A DNA stretch of 64,000 bases from JADLGL01 sp963667605 (GTDB taxonomy: Bacteria; Pseudomonadota; Alphaproteobacteria; Rhizobiales; Kaistiaceae), in the NCBI GenBank assembly GCA_963667605.2, contig CAXXUZ010000003.1, forward strand, positions 1,736,001 through 1,800,000. Direction: 5' to 3'. Shown here one piece after another: positions 18,871 to 26,410 of the stretch. Numbering within the stretch: position 1 is the first letter of the stretch; every line of letters begins with the position of its first letter. The position numbers and the translations under genes were made by a program. The notes beneath the pieces are model-generated. The model had not been told where the DNA came from and did not search any database. It saw only the letters and a list, made by a program, of their open reading frames with translations.

Positions 18871-19785
18871 ATGACGGTGACAGGCTTTTCGCACAGGGGC
18901 ATGTTGGGAGTTGTCGCGGGTGCCGGACTAGTTGCGTTTTCGGCGCTCGTTCTGGCGCAGGCGACGATCTTCATCGGCAATGATCGCGAACATCCTGAGA
19001 GTATTACCTCGACACGCGACGGGACGATTTTTGTTGGCCTGATGGGCAAGTCGGCGGTCTATCGCATCGCCCCCGGGGCGACCAACGCCGAGCCCTGGAT
19101 AACCGAGGGTCTCAATACCGTTGTCGGAGTATTTGCCCATGGCGGTTCGCTTTGGGTCTGTTCGTCGGCAGCGTTCGGCACCGAAGATCCGACTTTCGCC
19201 AACGAATATGATATCGCCACCGGACAGCTGCTCGGCAGCTACCAGTTCCCGGGTGGCGGCTTTTGCAATGATTTTGCGGTGGGTCGCGACGGCACCGTCT
19301 ATGTCTCGGACACCACTGGAGCGCGGATTCTGGCACTCCGCCCGGATGCCTCGGAACTCATCGTTTTCTTGGAGGATGCCGATCTGCTCGCCGGTGTCGA
19401 CGGGTTAGCAATACTCGACGGCGAATTGGTCGCCAACAGCGTTACCACCGATCGCTTGTTTGTGATTGAGATCAACGATGCCTATGAGTTCGGCGGCATC
19501 ACTGAGCTGGCGCTGTCACAGCCGATCGATGGTCCCGATGGGATGCGGACCCTCAGCGATGATGATGGGCTCCTTTTGATCGAGGGCGATCGTCTCGTCC
19601 GCGTCAATATTGACGGCGGCGATGCGACCATCGAGGTGCTGCAAGTCGGGTTCGGGGGGGCGACCGCGGTGACCCAGGTCGGCGGTATCGCCTATGTTGT
19701 GGAGGCGAAGCTCTCGTACATGTTCAATCCCGATCTCGGCGACCCCGGGATCTTCAGCGCCATCCCCGTCGATCTCGGGCTCTAG
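18871..19785 (+). CDS. Secreted beta-propeller (NHL/SMP-30-like) protein, copy 2
   Basis: This 304-residue protein is a diverged paralogue of the preceding gene. An N-terminal hydrophobic segment (MLGVVAGAGLVAFSALVLAQ) suggests export. Shared blocks in the same order include TSTRDGTIFVGL, SAVYRIAPGATN, FPGGGFCNDFAVGRDGTVYV, GVDGLAILDGELV and QPIDGPDGMRTL. The conserved FPGGGFCND segment with a single Cys is identical between copies over most of its length. The function is unknown; the six- or seven-fold repeats fit a propeller. AGGA lies just before the ATG. Tandem duplication followed by divergence is the simplest history. Confidence 0.6.
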   Translation: MTVTGFSHRGMLGVVAGAGLVAFSALVLAQATIFIGNDREHPESITSTRDGTIFVGLMGKSAVYRIAPGATNAEPWITEGLNTVVGVFAHGGSLWVCSSAAFGTEDPTFANEYDIATGQLLGSYQFPGGGFCNDFAVGRDGTVYVSDTTGARILALRPDASELIVFLEDADLLAGVDGLAILDGELVANSVTTDRLFVIEINDAYEFGGITELALSQPIDGPDGMRTLSDDDGLLLIEGDRLVRVNIDGGDATIEVLQVGFGGATAVTQVGGIAYVVEAKLSYMFNPDLGDPGIFSAIPVDLGL

Positions 19786-19820
19786 CGGCGGCAGCCCAAG
19801 GGCGCCCTTGCGGCGGCTGG

Positions 19821-20084
19821 TCAACCGCCGGACCGCGAGGCCGTCTCGGCGAGCTCGATCCGATACCGTTCAATCACCGTGTTGGCGAGCAGCTTGTCGC
19901 ACATTTCGGTGAGTCTCTTCCTGGCGGCCTCCGGGTCGGCTTCGTCGAGTTCGATCTCGAACAATTTGCCTTGGCGCACACCGACCACCTCGCCAAAGCC
20001 GAGGGAGGCCAGGGCACCAGCGATCGCCTTGCCCTGCGGGTCGAGGATGCCAGATTTCAGGGTAACGGTAACGAGGGCCTTCAC
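19821..20084 (-). CDS. purS: Phosphoribosylformylglycinamidine synthase subunit PurS
   Basis: PurS is the small bridging subunit of the PurLQS complex. The 87-residue product shows KALVTVTLKSGILDPQGKAI and GFGEVVGVRQGKLFEIEL, the typical two-strand, two-helix PurS sequence. It begins with GTG at 20084, which overlaps the purC stop by four bases, so the two are translationally coupled. In most relatives purQ follows at once. Here the next reverse-strand gene is purQ only after about 3.6 kb of forward-strand insertion. Confidence 0.94.
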   Translation of the reverse strand: MKALVTVTLKSGILDPQGKAIAGALASLGFGEVVGVRQGKLFEIELDEADPEAARKRLTEMCDKLLANTVIERYRIELAETASRSGG

Positions 20085-20896
20085 GCTAGCGAACGAGGCT
20101 TGCCGTCATTGGCCGAAGTCGGCTGAACTAGAACTGGCGCGGAGGTCTTGGGCCGTTCCTGGTCGACCAAAATTCCCAGCCGGCGTGCCACCTCCTGATA
20201 GGCCTCGACCAGACCGCCCATGTCGCGGCGGAAGCGATCCTTGTCGAGCTTGTCCTGTGTCTGAGCATCCCACAGCCGGCAGGAATCAGGCGAGATCTCG
20301 TCGGCAACGACCACCCGCATGACATCGCCCTCCCACAGCCGGCCGCATTCAATCTTGAAGTCGACCAGTTGAATGCCGCAGCCGGCGAACAATCCTGAGA
20401 GGAAGTCGTTGACGCGGATGGCAAGGGCCATGATGTCGTCGATTTCCGCCGGCGTTGCCCAGCCGAATGCAGTGATGTGCTCCTCCGAGATCAACGGGTC
20501 TTCGAGCTCATCGTTCTTGTAATAGAACTCAATGATCGACCGCGGCAGGACGGTGCCTTCCTCGATTCCGAGCCGCTTCGACAGCGATCCCGCGGCGATA
20601 TTGCGGATCACCACCTCGAGCGGGATGATTTCGACCTCGCGGATCAATTGCTCGCGCATATTGAGCCGACGAATGAAATGGGTCGGAATGCCGATCCGGT
20701 TGAGATGATTGAAGATGTGCTCGGAAATGCGATTGTTGAGCACACCTTTGCCGTCCACGACTTCGTGCTTCTTGTTGTTGAAGGCGGTGGCGTCGTCCTT
20801 GAAAAACTGAACCAGGGTGCCGGGTTCGGGCCCCTCATAGAGGATCTTGGCCTTGCCCTCGTAGATTCGCCGACGGCGATTCATGCGCGTTACCAT
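20081..20896 (-). CDS. purC: SAICAR synthetase (phosphoribosylaminoimidazole-succinocarboxamide synthase)
   Basis: PurC joins aspartate to CAIR with ATP in purine synthesis. The 271-residue protein shows RRRRIYEGKAKILYEGPEPG, the KDDATAFNNKK block, IPLEVVIRNIAAGSLSKRLG and QLVDFKIECGRLWEGDVM with DEISPDSCRLWD, all standard. The C terminus (PVLVQPTSANDGKPRSLA) is a short non-conserved tail. The start may be ATG 20896 or ATG 20884 (MNRRRR), which would fit homologues equally well. No strong ribosome binding site decides between them. Confidence 0.95.
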   Translation of the reverse strand: MVTRMNRRRRIYEGKAKILYEGPEPGTLVQFFKDDATAFNNKKHEVVDGKGVLNNRISEHIFNHLNRIGIPTHFIRRLNMREQLIREVEIIPLEVVIRNIAAGSLSKRLGIEEGTVLPRSIIEFYYKNDELEDPLISEEHITAFGWATPAEIDDIMALAIRVNDFLSGLFAGCGIQLVDFKIECGRLWEGDVMRVVVADEISPDSCRLWDAQTQDKLDKDRFRRDMGGLVEAYQEVARRLGILVDQERPKTSAPVLVQPTSANDGKPRSLA

Positions 20897-21143
20897 TGTT
20901 GGATGAAATTCTCACTTTGCCGCCGGAAGGAGCCGATTCCGTAGGTCAATCCGGCGACTCAGCGTCTGCCTGTTGGAAGCCAGGACGCAGGAAAAGGGTA
21001 CTCGATCAAGCTCGCCAGCACAATCATCGTGCGGAGCGGGACGCATACATGTCGCGCTGCCCGGCATTGATTTGACCGGTGCCAACCGATATTCCGGTGC
21101 CTTGGTCAGGTCCCCGGCCAATATCAACGGAAGCTGATGATCG

Positions 21144-21467
21144 ATGACGACTTTCGACGAGCGCAGAGACGCCTATGAGAACAAATTCGCCCGCGACGAG
21201 GAGTTGCGGTTTAGGGCGGAGGCGCGGCGTAACCGGCTCCTCGGCCAATGGGCCGCGGCCGAACTCGGCAAGACGGAGGCGGAGACCAAAATCTATGCGC
21301 TCAGCGTGGTGCAGGCCGATCTGGAAGAAGCCGGCGATGATGACGTTTTCCGCAAGATCAGGGCGGATTTCGATGCAGCGGGCGTCGAAAAGTCAGACCA
21401 TCAGATCCGCCGGCACATGGAGGAATTTCTGATCGCCGCTGCCGAGCAGATCGAAAAGGATGGCTGA
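21144..21467 (+). CDS. DUF1476 family protein, ATPase zeta-inhibitor homologue
   Basis: DUF1476 proteins are restricted to alphaproteobacteria. The Paracoccus member is the zeta subunit that inhibits ATP hydrolysis by the F1Fo-ATP synthase. The 107-residue product has the family layout: MTTFDERRDAYENKFARDEE at the N terminus (the inhibitory segment in Paracoccus), then the helical core RRNRLLGQWAAAELG and a C-terminal helix ending in AAEQIEKDG. Whether this copy is inhibitory cannot be read from sequence. It is a lone forward gene between reverse-strand purB and purC. Confidence 0.88.
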   Translation: MTTFDERRDAYENKFARDEELRFRAEARRNRLLGQWAAAELGKTEAETKIYALSVVQADLEEAGDDDVFRKIRADFDAAGVEKSDHQIRRHMEEFLIAAAEQIEKDG

Positions 21468-21478
21468 CCGGGTTCCGA

Positions 21479-22801
21479 TCAACTGCGGTCCTGTGCGTCG
21501 ATGCCGAAGACACGGCGGAAAATAGTATCGACGTGTCTGAGGTGGTAGCCGATATCGAAGAGCCCAGACAGCTCTGATTCTGTCATCAAAGCAGATAGTT
21601 CCTCGTCGTTCTTAAGAAACGATATGAACGATCCCTCGCCGTTCCAAGTACGCATCGCACTGCGTTGCACCGTGCGATAAGCCGACTCCCGGCTCGCGCC
21701 CTTTTGGGTGAGAGCCAGGAGAACCCGTTGTGAATGCACAAGCCCGCCTAGTTGGTCGAGATTGCGCTTCATCCGGTCGGGATAGACGATAAGCTGATCG
21801 ACGACTTGAGTCAGTCGCGCGAGGGCGAAATCGAGGGTCACCGTGGCGTCCGGTCCGATCATCCGCTCCACGGATGAGTGAGAGATGTCCCGTTCATGCC
21901 AGAGCGCAACATTCTCCATTGCCGGCATCGCCATGCCGCGCACAAGGCGAGCGAGGCCGGTGAGGTTTTCCGACAGCACCGGGTTGCGCTTGTGCGGCAT
22001 CGCTGACGAGCCCTTCTGTTCTGGCGCGAAATACTCCTCCACTTCCAGAACCTCGGTCCGCTGGAGGTGGCGGAACTCCGTTGCCAACCGCTCGATCGAA
22101 GAGGCAACAACACCGAGCGTCACGAAATACATTGCGTGACGATCGCGCGGGATCACCTGGGTGGAAATCGGCTCCGGCCGTAATCCTAGGCTGTGAGCCA
22201 CTCGTTCCTCGACCCGTGGATCGACGTTGGCGAAGGTACCGACGGCGCCGGAAATCGCGCAGGTGGCGACTTCCTCGCGGGCATTGTGGAGTCGGCGGCG
22301 GGCGCGGGCGAATTCGGCGAAGGCCTGAGCCAACTTCACACCAAACGTGGTCGGTTCGGCGTGAATGCCGTGGCTGCGGCCGATGCAGACAGTGTCCTTG
22401 TGTTCGTAGGCATGGCGCTTGAGGGCGGCCAGCAGCGCGTCGATATCGGCGAGAAGAATATCGGCGGCTCGGACAAGTTGAATGTTGAAGCAGGTGTCGA
22501 GAATGTCCGACGAGGTCAGCCCCTGATGGACGAAGCGGGCCTCGGGGCCGACGATTTCGGCGAGGTAGGTGAGGAAGGCGATGACGTCGTGCTTGACCTC
22601 GCGCTCGATCTCATTGATGCGCGCTGCATCGAATTTGGCAGCCTCGCCCTTGCGACGAACGGATGCCGCCGCCTCGGCGGGCACATCGCCCAGCTCGGCC
22701 ATTGCCTCAAGAGCGGCGGCCTCGATGTCGAACCAGATCCGGTATTTGGTCTCCGGGGACCAGATCGCCGCCATTTGCGATCTGCTGTAACGCGGAATCA
22801 C
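21479..22801 (-). CDS. purB: Adenylosuccinate lyase
   Basis: PurB cleaves SAICAR and adenylosuccinate in purine synthesis. The 440-residue protein belongs to the fumarase/aspartase superfamily. It has the substrate loops VHQGLTSSDILDTCFN and CIGRSHGIHAEPTTFGVKLA, and the signature KGSSAMPHKRNPVLSENLTG. It begins with GTG at 22801, which has GGAGAGG about ten bases upstream. It lies upstream of purC on the same strand, separated by the forward DUF1476 gene, so the two may not share a transcript. Confidence 0.96.
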   Translation of the reverse strand: MIPRYSRSQMAAIWSPETKYRIWFDIEAAALEAMAELGDVPAEAAASVRRKGEAAKFDAARINEIEREVKHDVIAFLTYLAEIVGPEARFVHQGLTSSDILDTCFNIQLVRAADILLADIDALLAALKRHAYEHKDTVCIGRSHGIHAEPTTFGVKLAQAFAEFARARRRLHNAREEVATCAISGAVGTFANVDPRVEERVAHSLGLRPEPISTQVIPRDRHAMYFVTLGVVASSIERLATEFRHLQRTEVLEVEEYFAPEQKGSSAMPHKRNPVLSENLTGLARLVRGMAMPAMENVALWHERDISHSSVERMIGPDATVTLDFALARLTQVVDQLIVYPDRMKRNLDQLGGLVHSQRVLLALTQKGASRESAYRTVQRSAMRTWNGEGSFISFLKNDEELSALMTESELSGLFDIGYHLRHVDTIFRRVFGIDAQDRS

Positions 22802-22841
22802 CTGTTACGACCTCTCCGCTGTGATTGCGGGTGCGGTCCTA

Positions 22842-22879
22842 ACAGGCAAGGGCGCGCCCGACAATCGCGGACGCGCCCT
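22842..22879 (-). terminator. Hairpin after the cytochrome P460-like gene
   Basis: AGGGCGCG (22849-22856) pairs exactly with CGCGCCCT (22872-22879). On the reverse strand it follows the P460-like gene and is trailed by TGCCTGTT, only weakly U-rich. It probably separates that transcript from purB. Confidence 0.4.
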
Positions 22880-22932
22880 CATTTCGTCAAAGAGATTACC
22901 AGGAGAGGGGGGGGCTAAGTCCCGCCGACCAT

Positions 22933-23485
22933 CTACCTGACCGGATGCATCTCGCGGTCGGTCTCGAAGAGCCAGTCCTGTCCTGGGGCGTCAGCGTGGC
23001 AGCCGATGCAGCCGCCGACATTGCCGGCCATCTGGGTTTCGCCAGCGAGATCGAGAGTGCCGTCAGGCAGATATTTGACAAAGAACCAGTCGTTAGTGTC
23101 GGCGTTGAAACCGGGCCGTTTGTACATCACCGTGATGGCTCCGAGGTGGTCATTTGGATTGTTGCTAACCTCGTCGATTGCAACGCCGGCTGGTCCGTAG
23201 TTGCGCTTGAGCACGGTCGGGGCTGTCCTGCCATCGAAGGTGAGGTCGGCAAAGAATGTTTCCAGGACCGCACCGTGGGGCTCGGCGCCTCGGTAGAAAC
23301 TTCCATGGATCACGTTATCGCCTACCAATTGAGCTTCATCAAGGGCCGCCCAAAAGGGCTACCGCATAAGCGATGTCCTCGTCGGTCCCGAATTGGGCTT
23401 GGCCCGTTGCCGTCGTGGCGAAAACGCCGCCGACAACGACCGCAGCGGCCGCAATGCCGGCCAAGATTTTATTCCGATGACGCAT
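22933..23485 (-). pseudogene. Cytochrome P460-like c-type haem protein, frameshifted
   Basis: Two reverse-strand frames together make one P460-family protein. The first (23485 to about 23345) encodes a signal peptide (KILAGIAAAAVVVGGVFA) and FGTDEDIAYAVALL, then hits a stop at 23339. Family sequence resumes in the next frame as ALDEAQLVGDNVIHGSFYRG and runs to 22933. It includes HGAVLETFFADLTFDG, DWFFVKYLPDGTLD and the haem-binding CIGCH. One extra base in TTTTGGGCGG near 23340-23350 explains the break. If the base is real the gene is dead; if it is an assembly error the product is a periplasmic cytochrome of about 183 residues. The P460 family includes hydroxylamine-oxidising enzymes and cytochrome c'-beta, but this protein's role is unknown. 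Confidence 0.75.
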
Positions 23486-23577
23486 ATTTTTATGCCTTCC
23501 ATTCATAGCTGTATCGCTCTGGCGGGCGATTATCACCCGCCTTGACAAGGCGTTGTTCGTAGCTGGATCGGTGAAAG

Positions 23578-24033
23578 TTACCGCCGCGCTGCCAGGAAAT
23601 AGGCGGACGCGAAGACCACTGGCAGGCCCAGTGGCAGGAGCATCGGAATGCCGACGGCGACGTAGAAGAATGCGACGCCGGCGAAGGTGGTGAGAATGGT
23701 GAAGGCCCAATGCAGGGAGAAGGCGGGCGGCCACCATTGGACGTAGTAGCCAATGTAATCGACGAATAGCAGGATTGTATGGAAGCCGGCGCTGAGCAGG
23801 ATCAAAGATATGATCGCTGCCGCGAAGCGCGCTGGCATCGGCCAGCGCCGCCCCCACCACGAAATCAGGAGAGGTGTCAGAAACCCGGCAATTGCGGCTC
23901 CAGCCGTGAACAGCAAGAGCGCAAGCCTGAGATTGGCATCGATGCCGTGGCGCAGCCACAGCGCGCCGCCGACGGACGCGATTCCGGTCGCCGCGCCATA
24001 GATGACGGCAAAGCCGGCGGATCGGCGAAGCAA
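23578..24033 (-). CDS. Small integral membrane protein, unrecognised
   Basis: I do not recognise this 151-residue protein. It is mostly hydrophobic and should span the membrane four times: about residues 8-25, 33-57, 68-92 and 108-145 (the last may be two segments). A charged Arg-rich bend (WWGRRWPMPARF) lies between the second and third. The only start codon for the full frame is a TTG at 24033. It sits between DUF2259 and the P460-like gene on the same strand, with about 60 and 90 bp on either side, so the three may form one transcript. A shared role with the cytochrome is conceivable but unproven. Confidence 0.55.
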   Translation of the reverse strand: MLRRSAGFAVIYGAATGIASVGGALWLRHGIDANLRLALLLFTAGAAIAGFLTPLLISWWGRRWPMPARFAAAIISLILLSAGFHTILLFVDYIGYYVQWWPPAFSLHWAFTILTTFAGVAFFYVAVGIPMLLPLGLPVVFASAYFLAARR

Positions 24034-24090
24034 GCTCGTCCGGGTCGGGCCCGGGGCACTTGGGTCAGCGGAGAAGGTGGGAATGGCTAC

Positions 24091-24798
24091 CTACTGGGTT
24101 AGCTCGGTCGCAATCGCGATGAAACGCCGGTCCGGTCCCTCAAATCCCAGGCGGAAGACGTTCAACAGAACCAACAGAACAGTATCTTGCGGCCGATCAA
24201 AGGCGATCACGTCCGATACGCCATAGCCGACGGGGCACGATCGGCTTTGCGGGATGCTTGTGTCGTGGTTCAGCTGCACAACGCCGCCGGTCGGTGATTT
24301 GAGCCAAAGGTCAAAGCCGACATAAATAGAGCCGAAATCCGGGCAGTCGGTGGGGAGCGGTAGTTCATTCAGTGTCAACGTCCAACCGCTGGACTGCAAA
24401 GGGGTGAACGCGCGGATGAGGAAGCCGACATTTCGACCGTCGGTGATTTCGGTGATTGGATTGTGGACGAGATGACGTCCGGGCACACCGATTCCGTAGT
24501 GGGTCAGGGCCTGAAACGCCAAGTCGTATGCATCGCTACGAACCGTTTCAAGACTTACCGACTCGTCCTGGACCACAACGCGGATTGGCGTCCCGTCCAC
24601 CCAAATATCATTGGCGGTGTCGATCACATAGATGGTGGAATAGGGAAAGCCCGAGCCATCTTGGATTCCGTATTCCTCGAACGCGAAATATCCGCCATCG
24701 GCAGAGAAGCCGATGATCACGCGTTCTGCGTAGTCCGCTGCGGTGGCGGCACTCCCGCTGATGACGACTGAGGCGATCAGAATCAGAAGGCGGAGCAT
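24091..24798 (-). CDS. DUF2259 family predicted secreted protein
   Basis: The 235-residue product matches the DUF2259 group of predicted exported proteins in alphaproteobacteria. A signal peptide (MLRLLILIASVVISGSAATA) is followed by the typical opening RVIIGFSADGGYFAFEEYGI with QDGSGFPYSTIYVID. The middle has AYDLAFQALTHYGIG, and the C-terminal part GVSDVIAFDRPQDTVLLVLL ends in GPDRRFIAIATELT. Two Cys (PTDCPDF and QSRSCPVGYG) could form a disulfide after export. No function is known for the family. The start at 24798 is the only sensible ATG before the signal peptide. Confidence 0.75.
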   Translation of the reverse strand: MLRLLILIASVVISGSAATAADYAERVIIGFSADGGYFAFEEYGIQDGSGFPYSTIYVIDTANDIWVDGTPIRVVVQDESVSLETVRSDAYDLAFQALTHYGIGVPGRHLVHNPITEITDGRNVGFLIRAFTPLQSSGWTLTLNELPLPTDCPDFGSIYVGFDLWLKSPTGGVVQLNHDTSIPQSRSCPVGYGVSDVIAFDRPQDTVLLVLLNVFRLGFEGPDRRFIAIATELTQ

Positions 24799-24836
24799 CT
24801 CTCGACCTAGCTTTCAGCGATCGAACGCAGCATAGC

Positions 24837-25514
24837 TCAGGCGGTGATCGTTGTCGCGGCCGTCCGGATCGCAGAGATGTTCTTTCGGTAGTCCTCTTCG
24901 GTTCCGCCTTTGAAAACCGCCGAGCCGGCCACCAGGACATCGGCGCCGGCGCGGGCCAGCGCCGGCGCGGTTTCCGGGGTCACGCCGCCATCGACCTCGA
25001 TGTGAACGTCGCGGCCGGCGAACATTTCCCTGAGCCGCGCGACCTTGTCGACCACCGCCGGGATAAAGGCTTGGCCGCCAAAGCCCGGGTTGACGCTCAT
25101 CACCAGGATCAGGTCGACCATATCCCTGACATAGGCAACGGTGTTTTCCGGCGTCGACGGGTTCAAGGATACGCCGGCCTTGACCCCGAGTTGCTTGATC
25201 GCTTGCAGCGAGCGGTGCAGATGCGGACCCGCCTCGACGTGAATGGTTATGATGTCCGAACCCGCCTCGGCGAAAGCGGCAAGATAGGGGTCGGCGGGGG
25301 CGATCATTAGATGGACGTCCATGATCTTGTCGGTGTGGGGGCGAAGCGCCTTCACCACAACGGGGCCGATGGTCAGGTTGGGAACATAGTGTCCATCCAT
25401 GACATCGACATGGATCCAGTCGGCGCCGGCGCGCACGATCGACCGCACTTCTTCGCCGAGCTTGGCGAAATCGGCCGAAAGAATCGAAGGTGCGATCAGG
25501 ATGGGACGCGACAT
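24837..25514 (-). CDS. rpe: Ribulose-phosphate 3-epimerase
   Basis: This enzyme interconverts ribulose 5-phosphate and xylulose 5-phosphate in the pentose phosphate pathway. The 225-residue TIM barrel shows IAPSILSADFAKLGEEV, the metal and catalytic HVDVMDGHYVPNLTIGP and MDVHLMI, MSVNPGFGGQAFIP and IEVDGGVTPETAP with VLVAGSAVF at the phosphate site. GAGAGG lies before the ATG. It follows the Crp/Fnr gene on the same strand by about 95 bp. No Calvin-cycle genes are nearby, so a general sugar-phosphate role is likely. Confidence 0.96.
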   Translation of the reverse strand: MSRPILIAPSILSADFAKLGEEVRSIVRAGADWIHVDVMDGHYVPNLTIGPVVVKALRPHTDKIMDVHLMIAPADPYLAAFAEAGSDIITIHVEAGPHLHRSLQAIKQLGVKAGVSLNPSTPENTVAYVRDMVDLILVMSVNPGFGGQAFIPAVVDKVARLREMFAGRDVHIEVDGGVTPETAPALARAGADVLVAGSAVFKGGTEEDYRKNISAIRTAATTITA

Positions 25515-25608
25515 GACGGCCTCTCAGGAATTGATGTTCGGGGCCGGGTAGCACGCGCCTATTCGTGGTGCAATCAAAGTGATTGATTGGTCGGGTCCGG
25601 ATTTCGCC

Positions 25609-26319
25609 TCAACGGTCTGCGCAGTCCTTTTCAGGCTCGAGCGCCGTCTTCGCCTCGGCCTTGGCCGGCAGGGCTTTGCCGTCGACGTCGCCGGCTTCCG
25701 CCAGAAGACGTTCGGGGTCGAGAATACGGATGCCCTTTTGTGGCTCGATAGCGACAATACCGAGGGCCTTGAGCTTGTTAAGTTGACGGCTGACGGTTTC
25801 GATAGTCAGCCCCAGAAAATCGGCGATTTCAGATCGAGTGGGAAGCAGATTGACCAACTGACTGCCCTCAACCGATTCGGATTGGTTGCGGTCGGCTTGG
25901 CGGATGATAACCAACAGGAAGGTCGAGACTCGTTCCCGCGCGGTTTTCTGACCAAGCGCCAACAGCAGTTCACGGGCATCGTCAAGCTCGGCTAAGGCCT
26001 GAAGATATAGGCGGTGTTCCAATCCCGGCGAGCGGTCGATCATTCGCTCCAAGGTCGCGCGCGGGAAACTGCAAAGCGAGGTGTCGGTCACTGTCTCCAC
26101 CGACACGTCGGACTTAGACAAAAACGGCCGGCCGAGGAAGTCGGGCGCATATTGCATACCGACAATCTGCTGCCTGCCGTCCGGCAATAGCTTGGCGAGT
26201 TTCACCGCTCCGGCGAGACTCACCGAAAATTGGAACACCGACTTCGATGGGTCGAGCAAGGGCCTACCGGCGCCGATTTGCCGCTTGTGCGAGGATGCCC
26301 CTTGTGGCGAGCACGACAC
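25609..26319 (-). CDS. Crp/Fnr family transcription regulator, N terminus uncertain
   Basis: The C-terminal two thirds is a clear Crp/Fnr regulator: beta-roll GAVKLAKLLPDGRQQIVGMQ with DFLGRPF, the dimer helix (LEHRLYLQALAELDDARELL) and the helix-turn-helix LPTRSEIADFLGLTIETVSR. The last is the FNR/FixK type that reads TTGAT-N4-ATCAA sites. The N-terminal part is poor. The in-frame start would be GTG 26319, and the first beta-roll strands look degenerate (RPLLDPSKSVFQFS). A different frame starting at ATG 26360 encodes NLCEACRARHKG, which resembles the Cys cluster of oxygen-sensing FNR proteins. This suggests one or more indels in the first 40 codons. The gene is either an unusual regulator or a decayed FnrL-like one. 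Confidence 0.7.
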   Translation of the reverse strand: MSCSPQGASSHKRQIGAGRPLLDPSKSVFQFSVSLAGAVKLAKLLPDGRQQIVGMQYAPDFLGRPFLSKSDVSVETVTDTSLCSFPRATLERMIDRSPGLEHRLYLQALAELDDARELLLALGQKTARERVSTFLLVIIRQADRNQSESVEGSQLVNLLPTRSEIADFLGLTIETVSRQLNKLKALGIVAIEPQKGIRILDPERLLAEAGDVDGKALPAKAEAKTALEPEKDCADR

Positions 26320-26382
26320 GCTTCGCAAAGGTTGGATCGAACTACAGTCGGCTTGTCCATATCGACCGATATAGGCTGGTGG

Positions 26383-26410
26383 CCCTAGGCTCCAAAATTG
26401 GAGCCTAGGG
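26383..26410. repeat. 28-bp palindrome between ABC binding protein and Crp/Fnr gene
   Basis: CCCTAGGCTCCAA (26383-26395) and TTGGAGCCTAGGG (26398-26410) are exact inverses around an AA centre. The stop codon of the upstream binding-protein gene lies inside the right arm, and the regulator gene starts some 25-65 bp further on. No U-run follows on the reverse strand. It could be a terminator hairpin without a tail or an operator. Confidence 0.7.
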
